A stretch of 64,000 nucleotides of DNA from contig JAJTWR010000266.1 in the NCBI GenBank assembly GCA_021613335.1, positions 6,195,501-6,259,500 on the forward strand, given 5' to 3'. A program made the position numbers and the translations under genes. Under the pieces are notes generated by a model. It was not told where the DNA came from, searched no databases, and saw nothing but the letters and a program-made list of their open reading frames with translations. The DNA is from Whitmania pigra (Eukaryota; Annelida; Clitellata; Hirudinida; Haemopidae). Shown here in pieces: positions 8,013 through 20,000 of this stretch (position 1 is its first letter; every line of letters starts with the position of its first letter).

Positions 8013-11000
8013 ATGGATACTAACGGAATCTCGGCTCCGGCTTGGTTTAAATATTTACTTGATAAAAATTTGTTGGAAAAGCAATTGGAAAGCAGTGCAG
8101 GTAGTTTGCAAATCAATTGATCGATGAACTGGTTTCAGCAATTATTTAGAAATAGTAGTACATATGACGATCTATTCTCTGATATTGATAGTCAAAACTT
8201 GATTCATAGTTATGTGCCATTGAAATATTCGTATTGAAATAAGATTTTGTACTTGACCAAAGGATTATCCTAAATAATTCCTCAGAGATATATAGATAGA
8301 AATGATTCAGTGTGTAAATTTTTATGTCCTATAAAGACTGAAAACTTTTTTAAAAGCAGATGCTTTGCAAACAGCCACTCTTATATCAACATTCCTTTAT
8401 CAAGTTGATGTCTCACTTGGAATTTTGAGAGACATCAGAACTTCTGAAAATTTGTTTGGAGAAAGTAGTATGGAAATCTTTTTGAGCATTTCATACATGT
8501 TTATTATATTTCTCGGTATTTTAGATGAAGTACCTGAAAACTCAGAGAATAAAAGAACTAAATATTTGAAACTTTTAGCCACAAAGGCAGCCTCATCAAC
8601 TTCATGGAATTTGGACTTTCTCCACAAATTGTTGGTGTCTTCTTATTTTGTAACTTAATAGCAATTCATGAATTAAGGCTGTAAATATTAATTGTAGGAA
8701 TTGCAGCTAGAATTTGCCAACATTTAGAGCTCTAAATTAAATTAAATTAAATACAGCAAATGTGAGGTTATTTAGAAAACTCTTCCAAGCTTTGACAATA
8801 TTTCAAGCTGTTTGTGTCACATTCATTCTACACTGCACGTAAAAAGTTTACAAAAACCCCTTAATTTTAGAATAAATCTTAAAATATTGAACCAATCAAT
8901 GCAAAATTTTGAATTTAAATTTCGAGATGCTACACATTTTTGCATTTTTTTTTCATTTTGTCAAATGATGGTTGGAAGTTTATCAAAACGTCATATTTAA
9001 GCTGTAGAAATAGGTCACAAGCACTTTGGAAAAACTGATTTTATGGCTAAAATTATTGTATAATTAATTTATATATATTTTCCAAGCATTATCTTTAGTG
9101 ACAAGCAGTGATGGGCAAAATAAATCGCGATTGCGATTTAAATCGTGATTTAGGCAAGGTTGCGATTCGATTTGAACATTGTTGGATTCGATTTTGGCCT
9201 CAATGATTTTGATTCGATTAGATTTGCCTTTTTTTTGCCTATTTCGAATCATTGAAATAAAGATGGTTATATTTTTAATTTTGTAAAAATGGTTATAAAT
9301 TTAAGAATTCTATATCTTTGGCGTGCTCCCCGTTAAATAAACATTGTTGTAGGTTACGTGATTTTGTGCGCCCGCATGGCCTAACGGTTAAGGCTGCACC
9401 TCTCACAATGGCAGCACGGGGTTCAAACCCCGCTGCGGGAGCACCGTCCTAATCATCTAGCTATGCAACGGACGTTAATAAAACATCACTTTTGTTACAT
9501 GCTTTTGTTCTACTTGTAGCTTTACCGAGTTTTAAATAAGTCCTAGTTAGATAGCAGAAAATATGGGATTTTTCTCTTTAGTCCAGTCATCTAGAGCTGT
9601 ACAAAGATGCAAAAGAAAAAGATAAGGAAACAATAACTCAACAGAGTCATTCGTTGCTACCATTCATGGCTGTGGCAGGAGGTATTAATGAAAATTCTCT
9701 TTCTCTGACATACAATGATTCCAATCCAAAGCAAAAGGCCCTTACCGAAGGAATAGTGAAACATCTTGTAGCGGAAGCAATGCTTTCACTACACATAGTT
9801 GAAAGTTCAGGTTTTGTCTCTTTTATGAGAATTGTGGATCCAAATTATGTTATCCCAAGTAGAAGGACTATAAATAGAAAATTAACTGGTGTATTGCAGA
9901 CATTAAGAGACAATTTGAAGAATGAAATTGAACTACTAATTAATAATAATTTGAGCGTCAGATGTGTACATGCTTCAACAGATTTGTGGAGCAGCCGATC
10001 ATTTGAACCAATTATTGGAGTAAAATTCCACTACTTTGAAGAAGGCTTTCAGCTGAGAACAAAGACTGCTGCTTACAGACACTTCGGGTCCCAACACACA
10101 GGAAAAAATATTTGTGCAGCTTTTGAGGAAATACTGTCAGAGTATGGGTTTGCAGAGCATTGACATTGGATATTTTAATAATAATAATAATAATAATTAA
10201 TTTATAAAGCGTCAGAGGCGCCTTGTGTCTTCGCTGTCCCATGAAGTCCTAAAGAGTTGGGTCTTCAGGTGGCGTTTGAAGAGCTCCAGGGATGGCTGGG
10301 CTCTGACGGTAGAAGGAAGTCTGTTCCAGACAGCTGGAGAGGCGTACGAGAAGCCTCTGTTTGGGAGGGATGATTTATGTACCGGTTGGTGAAGTTGAGT
10401 GGCTGACGATGAACGAAGACCAGATGTTTGGCGACGATGTAGTAGATGATGGAGATAAGGTGGGGTGGATGTTGCTAAAGTGTGATATGTCATGAGGGCG
10501 ATTTTGAAAGTGATACAACTATGGATAGGTAGCCAGTGCAATTTTTTCAGACGGTCCATGCTATTGAGGGTAGATGAGGACGAGCTTGGCAAGCTTGTTT
10601 TGAACGCGCTGCAAAGATTGAATTAAAGAAGCAGATGTGCCATAAAGAAGAGAGTTACAATAGTCTAAGCGAGAGAGAACAAGGCAGCGTGCAAGGGCGG
10701 AAGTTGTATCAACGGAAGTAGAGGACGGATGTGCCGGATAGCCCAGATGAGATGATTGCAGGATTTGATAATAGAAGCGGAATGTTCTTTAAAGGTGAGG
10801 TGTGAATCGAAAATAACACCAAGGAGCTTGAGGGTAGTAGAGGAAGGAAGGAGGGTGCCAGCGATGCTTATAGAAAGAGGAGGCGACAGAGTTTTGAGGC
10901 GAGTGGGTGTGCCAATAAACATAATTTCAGATTTCTGAGGATTCAGTTGGAGAAAGTTAACGAGATGCCAATCATTGATGGCATCCGTGCACTTCCTCAA

Positions 11001-14000
11001 ATTCTCGAGTTGATCTGTGATGTTATGGCTGGAAAGAATAGAGCAAAGACTTGTGTCATCGGCGTATTGATGGAAGGATATGTTGAAGTTAAGAATAATG
11101 TTAGACAAAGGTGAAGTATAGGTTGTGAAAAGCAAAGGTCCCAAGACAGAGCCTTGAGGAACACCGGCGAGTAGTTCAACTGGAGGGGAGGAGTAATCGC
11201 CTAGTTTTACATATTGGGTTCTGTTGGAAAGGTAAGATTGTAGCCAGGAGAGTGCTAGGCCATTGATTCCAAAGTCAGACTGAAGTCTCTCCAATAATAT
11301 CTGGTGGTTTATGGTATCAAAGGCAGCCGAGAGATCGAGTCCGACCATCACAGCGCAGTTGCCCTTGCCACAGATGTCGGTGAGATTGTTAAAGATGTGT
11401 GAAAGGGCTGTTTCTGTAGAGAAACCAGGTCTGTAGGCAGATTGGAGAGAAGAGAAGTTAGAGGATGATGTGATGTGAGGTCGGATTCTGGAAAGAATGA
11501 GTCTTTCTAGCAGTTTTGACATGGTTGAAAGGTTGGAGATGGGTCTATAATTGGTAGGCGAGCTTGGATCAAGGCTTGGTTTTTTTAGAAGGGGAAGGAC
11601 TTGGGCCCTCTTGAATATGGACGGAAAAGTGCCAGTACTGAAAGATAGGTTTGCTAGTTTAGAGAGGATTGGGGATAGAATTAGAGCGAATTTCTTGAGA
11701 AGAGGAGTAGGAAGAGTATCGAGAGGAGATGACTTATTGGGCAGTGAGTGAATAAGCTTGAGAACCTCTTCCGAAGACACAGGTTTTAGGACCGAGATTG
11801 GGGTGCCTAAGAATTGCCTGGCTGGAAAAGATGAGATGGTTGATGAGGCGAGGGTGTTGGCGATTGATTCGTGGATTTTGGTAATCTTTGAGATGAAAAA
11901 AGAGTTAAAAGAATTGACCAAGTTTGAGCACTCATCGTCGGTATAATATTGAGGAGGACGGCTGTGAAGCAATTTGTGAAGAGAGCGCCACATGGAACGG
12001 GGATTTACATCAGACTTGAGTTCTTCCTTGATGGAGGAGGCCCTTGAGTTTAGGATTGCAATCTTGGCTGTTTCCTTGGCAGACTTGTAGAGTTGCCTGG
12101 CGGCGTCATTGCGTTGACGAAGATAGCGACGTTCCAAGCGCCGGCAGTTTTTCTTTGCTTCGATTGCTTCATGAGAGAGTTGGTAATTAGGATGGTGACC
12201 GACACGAATGGAAAACTTCCTGATTGGGGCGTGTCTGTCGAGGAGCTCCTCTAGAGATTTATGGACCTGTGTGGCGAAGCCGTCAGTGTCGAGATCGCTG
12301 ATTAGGAGTTCTTCAGAAAGGCGAAGAAGGTCTTCCTCAAAAACGTCCAAGTCGATTCTTCTGAGGCTACGGCAATGAATGATACGGGTGGAGGGGGGAG
12401 GTTTGTCAACTTTGTTTGTTACTGACAATGCCAGAAACATGCTCAAAGCATTCACAATATTTTCCGAGAAAGCTGCCAGGTTTGCCTTTGATCAAAAGGA
12501 AAATAAAAGATTATCTATATGTACTGATTATCAGACACCAATTTTTATCAGACACCTCTTTTTGGTATCAATAAATAAATAAAAAAAAATAATAATAAAA
12601 CTAAAAATGACGGCTGTTAATTTCATTGTGTTTTGCTCGAAAAAATTTGCGAAGATAGGGCAGCAGTAAATTTTGGAAGATTTGATTCGATTTGGGATTT
12701 GATTCTATTTGGAATTTTTTGATTCTATTTGAGATTTGGTTGTTGAGATTTAAATCATTTTACAAATGATTTGAGATTTGACCATTGAGATTCGATTTGA
12801 TTTGTGCCCATCACTGGTGACAAGCGATTTGTTCCTTATTATTTAAAGTATTTATATGCATACATGTATTTGATTTAGTAGTCTCAGACTACTCTTTTTC
12901 CAGGTTATTCCATGCCTTCATTATGCCTTCTGACAGCTTTCCTTTCACAAAATATGCTTTTTCATCTTTATATATTTCATTGACAGTCATTCCCCAAACA
13001 TATTCAATTACTCCTTTTAGATAGTCTAACGACGTCCTGCATTTTGATGAAATTCAACCCCTTCTTTTTTGATGTCTGCTAAAATTTGATTAATAACTCT
13101 CATTTAAGTTGTAGCATCAATGGCGTTGACTCCCATCCAGATTAAAATACTTTTGTTCAAAAGATCTGAAAATGTCCATTTCATTGGCTCTTAACACATA
13201 CACTTTTTAGTTATCTTTTTCAAGCCTTCAAATGTCTCTCATGATTAAATATTCCACTGCTAGACGAGTAATTATAGACAATAATTTATATTATAATTAT
13301 AATGTGGGTTTTTCTTTCATATGCATATTTTGCTCCATAGCATTTTGAATTTTGTAAAAATGTAGAATCAATATAAACATTTTTATATAATTGCATTGCA
13401 ATTATTTTGAGAAGGAAATGTTTTGAAGGCTGAAATTTTCTTCTTTTTGTACAGCTGATATCCCAGCTATTTCTATCCATGATAATAATAATATTTACTA
13501 AAGTGTTAAACCGAAATATCATTTAGATACAGTGATAGAAATATTGTTAAGACATACCCACTTTTTACAGATAATTTCCTTACCATTTCTTGCTGAAATT
13601 TTCAAGCAACATGTAAAATGTCATTTCATCTGGTTCAATGGTTCCTCTAAATTATGTAAATTAATGATTTTTGGCCTGGAAAAATTATTAAGACAGCTTC
13701 CTAGTTTGGCTTGTTTCATCAATTTCAAGTTCTTATTGGAAAGATCAAACATTACATTAACATTAAGAAAGCTGAACAAAAGAGTTTGAAATTCAAAACT
13801 CTTTTACATTCATTTCATCATGTGGAAGAATGAAATTGAATATGATTGAAATTGTCTGGGGCCTTCTTTCAAGATCAGTTAAGGCAATGGACAGCAATAT
13901 GAAACCAAAAATCATTTGAAAGAAGCGATTTTGGGCACCTGGAGAAATCTGGATGAAAACATCAAAACACTGATTTTCTCCATGAAAAACAGGTGCATAG

Positions 14001-17000
14001 ATGTTATTTCTAAGAAAGGAGGAATAAGATCTTATTGAAACATTATTTCATTTGGTTTTAAATAAAAATTTTGCCTGAAATTCATGAGTTTTTGTATGGA
14101 CTGTCTTAATAATCTTTCAATGCATAAAAATGGAATTTGCACTTAATTCTTGATCAAAGTGAAAGTATTTAAGGATATTATACAATTATTCCAAATTTGA
14201 GCTTTGTACAATATTTTAAGCAAGTTATTGGAAAAAATGGGGATTATTTCAAAATTTTTCTGTGTAATCTGTCAGGGAAAGTAGTGCGATGTGATTCTTT
14301 TGAACAAGCTTGTGAGAATTTTCAAATGGAGTTATCTTTGGAAACTGTAAAATGCTTCTAACCTTTTTCTACAACCTAACTAGTTTGATTTGATGAATTT
14401 GCAAACAGATTAAACATTTGCTACAATGAGCTCATGTAAATTGTAAATGTGATCTTAATATTCTATTATACTCTACTTAATGCTCTATATGCTAAAATGC
14501 TAAGTGGCTTCTGCAGCTTCTGTTTAAGCAAGCTCCACTTTTATTGCCAGTATTGCTGGCTTTGGTATCAAAACATATAAATAAAACTGAATTCTATCAT
14601 TTGGGTACCAGTCATCAATGAGCTTAAAGACAGCAGCTGCCTGTGCTTCAACAGTTCTGTTTGTTACAATGGGGACTCCTAGCAATGTCATGACACCATT
14701 ACCTGATACTGTAACATCAAGATATTCAACATTCTCTTTCCAGTTAGAGCAGGTAGCATCTTGCCATCCCAATGCACGGACAATCAATATCATGCTTTTC
14801 TTATAAAGTGTGCAGTTATTTCTTGATGTTGCCTTTGTCTTGTGTCAAGGCAATCTGAGATGGATCATGGCCCAGTGCCTTGGCAACAGATGCGAAGATG
14901 TAGGTCACATTATGCAGTCACTGACTTGTGCACAGTCTAGGGATGATGCAACATCAGAGCTGACAATATTGACTGTTTATTTGCTACATCCATCTGTGAA
15001 GCATGATTTGTACCCTCAAGGTCTGGCATTTCGTCAAGGTAGTCAGAACCACTATCAAGTAGGTGCCACATGTCCTCGGAAGCACGTTCATCTTCAGACT
15101 TTCTTCTGCTTTCCATCTTTCCTGCTCTACAACATCGTCTCTTTTCCATTCTGCAAAGCTTCACGTCGACAACACCCAAACATACATGCCTTCAATTCTC
15201 CCTCTGTGCAATCAAAAGTTCTCTGTCTTCTAGAATCTTTATTAAACTTAAGGTATTTGAATTTGCAGCATCAAAGAGATCATCAATGTCAGAAGTGAAT
15301 GCATGCTCCTTCAGAAGTTGTGATTTGTTCTTTTGAGAGCTGAAATCTCGAGACCTTTCCATTTTTGCAGCTTTTTATTTTTTCAATGATGTGGTCTGGT
15401 CATCTAGTGGGAATTCTTGCCTTGGTCCAAAAACTCAGCAGCAATTGTAGCACTTTCATGATTGGTTTTTTTCTGAAGTATGTGGAGATAGAAAAAAGCA
15501 GCTCGAAACCTGGTTTGGTGCAACTAGTTGGCACAATTGAAGCCTCCATAATACTGCTCATCTAATTCAAAGACAAAGACAACGAACATTTGATAATATT
15601 GTAACCAGTTTTTTTATTAGAGGAAGTGTGTGGGGCAGTCTATTTTCTTGTGTCACAGCAAAACCCCAACACAGTTATACGATGATCAATAAGAACTCCG
15701 AGGAATAGGTAATTATTATAAGAATAAAAAACATGAAAATTGTAGAATTCACAATACCATGAAAATATTTTAATAAATTAATTTGTCAGTAAAATACAAT
15801 GTTTCAATGATAAATACTGTTGCAGAGAACAAGACAATGAATATACTCTAACAAAAAAAAACAGTTTGGCACAAGTAAATATTAATATATGTCCATGAGA
15901 TTTTCCCTGCTGTGCTTTTTAATCAAGTGGGACACTTTTAGGGTTTTGGAATGCAAAAAGGTTGTATTTTAATTTTTGCCATATATTTCATCGGTACCCC
16001 AATATACATATATGTAATAGAGTGCCAAAAATTTTTATTTAGCAATTCATTTTAGTTTGTTGATGCAAATTTAACTAAAAAACTAAATTTTACAAAAAAT
16101 TCAAATATTAAAAACTTTGACCTCATTGAGCGACCAGTACATACTATTATTATATTTAAGTGAAAATTAGCACAGTTATTACATAACATAAAAGGAACAA
16201 CTTCAGAGGGTGGGCAATTTAAAATGTTAAAAAAATTGTTAACCCGTACATTTGAGCAGCACCCTAGGGTGACCCGTCAAAGAGCCCCGTCAAAACATCC
16301 CCGTCAATGTAACTTTATAAAAAAATACTTATATGAGTTGAAGACATTAACCGATAACTGATCTAAAATTTGATTAAATGAAATGAGTTTTATGTTTTGA
16401 TGGTGCTGTTTTGACGAGTCGTACTTGTAATTATGATATCTTGGGCAAGTGCTCCTTCCTCATAATTATCATCTTTCATTTGCTAAGTGCTTTCAGTTTC
16501 ATCTGGTGGGGCATGGACTAGACCAGGGATGCAAGATAGAATTTCAGAGGGTGCAAAACTTAGCCAGCAGTGAAAAATACAAAAACTCTTTCTAAAGTTA
16601 ATAAGTTAAGTTTTGCAGCTGGAGAATTGAAAGTTTCATAAGATTTGATAATGAATCCATATTCTTACAATTTGGATAATATGCCAGATGATGAAGAGCT
16701 GAAGGAAGATCTTATTGAATTGTTGACAAATATTGCTCTTGAAATAAAATTTGAAAGCAACACTTTGGAGGAGTATTGGTGTTTGGCAATGAGTATGTTT
16801 CCAAAGCTTTGTAAAAAAAAAGCGTTAGGTGTCTTCATCCCATTTACTTCAACATACTTATGCGAACTTGGATTCAGTTCTGTTTTTCCAATAAAGACAA
16901 AATCGAGAAATCACCCAAATCCACAGGCAGACAAGCAGATTTCTAACAGCAGCAAAATTACCATTAAATTTAATTTCTAAAATTATGGATGTTAGTTTTT

Positions 17001-20000
17001 AATTTTTTGTAATTATTAATTTACAAATACACTGAATGAAGAATTTAATTTATGCATTCTGTTTGTATTATAATAGTCTTCTTTCTTTTCTTTCTTGCTT
17101 TTTATGTCAATCAAAATTTAGCTTAAATAAATATGTTGCTCAAATTCAGTATAAGTTGTTTTTTTATTCTCATGAGATATCACTTATGTTGCTTTGGTAG
17201 GGGGTGCGAGAACATATTAAAATTTGTCTAGGTGTATAAGGACAAAAAAGATTGGGAAGCCCTGGACTACACTGTCACCATCATCCATGGTTACATAACC
17301 CTCCCTATCAGGCTCTGTTGGCTCCATGACAACATCCAAATCTTTTTTTCTGTTCTAGGTCTAAAATATGTTTCCTACACGACAACGACGCCATTGTTAT
17401 GAGATGACTAAGAATTCATTCCTTTGAACTGTCTAACTAAAAGCTGTTATTTAAATAGCAAAAAGGTTTCATGCCAAGTAACTGTCCATTACTCTTAAAT
17501 GTCCTCTTTTTGGGACTTTTACTGTATTAGCAGTTAATATGCCAGCATGTGTAAACAGAATAGTTGCTCAATTAACAAGCTGAAGAACTTGCTAGTTGGT
17601 CCTAGATTGTTTAGGCATGAAATTGAGGGTTGTTTTTTGTTAAGTGTAATTTTTATTTTTTTTAATGATGCAACTAAAATAATTTACAATGACCATTTGA
17701 AATATTTTAATTATATTTTTTTGGTTTATTACAGCCTACCAGCTAACCAAGTTTACATGCTATTGGTATTTCTGGTTAAACTAACCGCAGACAGTGATTT
17801 GATTCAACTAATGAGACCGGATTTGAATGTGGATTCACTGAGTCCCATAACTATGTTTGCTCTGAACCTGTTTTGCTGCTGGTTTGATTTTGTTTTCTCA
17901 TTAATTTTTGTAATATAAACTGTCAATAATGCATATTTATATGTAGGAGTCTGAAGATTATAGTAGAAGAAAGTTTACCTTCAAAACCATCTAAAGTTCC
18001 TCATGTTCAGATGTAATTCATTAACTTTTGGGACTTTCTTAATAGTGAAATTATATGTCAATATAATATACAATATCTTGTTATTAAATTATATATTGTA
18101 TCCAAAATAATTTGGAGAAAATAATACTTCCAATTTAGACCAGGCTTATTTGATCCTTGTGCTAATTTGCCAGCAACAAAAGAATCCATTTTCAAAATGG
18201 TTAGCTTTCAAATTGTAGAACAAAACATGGAATATACATCTATGACACAAAATAAGAAATATCATTTTTAAAAAATGTGATTTTCTTTAGCTTCAGGAAA
18301 GGGAAGGGGATTACATAATTCTTCTTGAAAAGATTTTGACATCTCAACATGAGGTGGCTGACATGCCTACGATGAAATGTTTTTCTTTACAAGTTGATGA
18401 TGAGAGAGATGGTGTTTGTGATTGGTCACACTGTCAAAGAATTCGATCTTCTGAAATATTTAGTCAGGCATGTGCATGAATACATTCTAATGTTATGTTA
18501 TCTGTTATTTATTCCTTTACTGTTTATGTAGGCTTCGTATGCATTGGGATGCTTGTTTTTTCTGAGGAAAAGATATACTTCGGCACTCTCTGCATTTGAA
18601 TATTGTCATCGATCATTGGCTGAGGTTTTTGTTTTGTTAGAATTTATTTGATAATGATGAGAATAAATAATACATCCTGTGAAACTATGGTGCAATTTTT
18701 TCACAGGTGAATGGTCCAATATTTATGAAAGTTCCCTTATCAAAAGTTGATGGGTACCTAAAAGCCTGCAGAGGAGTTCTGAAAGTTTCCAATAACATCA
18801 CTCCAACACTTCATGAACAAATAAAGAGAACTTTTGATAACAACTACCAGGTTTCCTAGATATTTTTGTTCTATAATAATTTACTTTGGTGACTACCAGC
18901 TTATTTGAAAAAATGTTAATCTCTTATGATGATCATGCCAGCTCCCCTAAAAATATTAAATAAAAAAAAAGGATAAATCTGTTATTAACTGTTATCAATA
19001 TCTAACAAATATTATTGGCATAATAATAGAAAAATTGTTTCTAAAAAGCTAAAATAATGCCTTCAAAAATCAACATCCCTTTCAAAAATTTTCTAAGTGC
19101 ACCACTGCTTTTAGTCTTGAAAATTTATAGATTTACATGTGTGCAAGTTGGCTCAGAGGGTTGCGTTCTTGCGAACGGCGGTGACAGTCGTTACATGTCG
19201 TGTTCGCAACCCAGCTCGCACCCTCGGGTAGGGGCGATGTGTAAATGGTGGATTGATTAAGAAGTGCCTTCACATTCTATCCAGATACATAAGGCAAAAT
19301 AATCAGCTAAATACAAATACATATTTTTTGACATTCAAAGGAGTTAAACTCAGTTCTTGTCCAAGATTTGCAGAAGCTGGAGTTGTCTCTTTGCTTTAGA
19401 TTTGAATTGGAGGATCGAGCAATGGCTGAACAGCTAAGGTCTGAGAAAATTACTTGTAAATGTTTATTATTAACGTATTTTCCCTCTTATTACACACGAA
19501 TTATGTTCTATTTTACGTACACACCACTCGTGCTATAATCATATGCGTGTTATGCAAAATTTACAGGAATTTGATTTCCAACCAGCAAAACTAAACATTA
19601 AACAATAGCACGGACTTGTATTGGCTTTAGTAAAAACCTTAGATTATATTTTTAATTTAAAATAGTTTATAATTGCTTGGGCATATGCATTGCATAAAGA
19701 AGTTCTTTTAAAGGCAATATATATGTTTACAGAAGCACGTGGCAAAACAGCCACGTTAATCATTGCCTAGTCCGGCTCATCAATTTGTGTTATAAACTTG
19801 AATTTAACTGAAATTAATTGATGGCAACTATAAGAAACTCGTAGGGTGTTGTACTATTTCATGTATTTTTGTCATAATTATTCAATTATTTGTTACTCAT
19901 AATTATAATTGATGTTACTGTTTTTAGTTTGTGTGACAATGTTTTTTCAATGCTGATGATGCAGATAGAGCTTTGGTGGTGATGTTTAATTCTTTAATAG

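Larger units (their letters stand above)
9106..12816 (+). mobile_element. hAT element in INTS8 intron 2, split by a LINE and carrying a SINE
   Basis: The ends are CAGTGATGGGCAAA and TGCCCATCACTG, flanked by perfect 8-bp duplications GTGACAAG at 9098–9105 and 12817–12824. Between 9654 and 10163 it encodes a ZBED1/ZBED4-like hAT transposase segment (VPSRRTI-like DPNYVIPSRRTI, then HASTDLWSSRSFEPIIGV). The gene resumes at about 12406 with VTDNARNMLKAF, the conserved motif that follows the RNase-H-like core strand. The C-terminal dimerisation domain is missing, so the copy was already internally deleted or was shortened later. Total span with nested insertions is 3,711 bp. Confidence 0.92.

Noticed and set aside
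8365..8658. 97-codon single-exon gene
   Set aside because: Only 8525–8630 is homologous to anything (INTS8 exon 2); the rest is intron read-through.
9368..9444. tRNA gene
   Set aside because: The T-arm and anticodon region do not fold as a standard tRNA, the same head recurs with a fixed non-tRNA tail, and target duplications flank the copies.
14810..15565. Plus-strand frames of 60–160 codons
   Set aside because: The minus strand carries recognisable transposon-derived motifs over the same bases.
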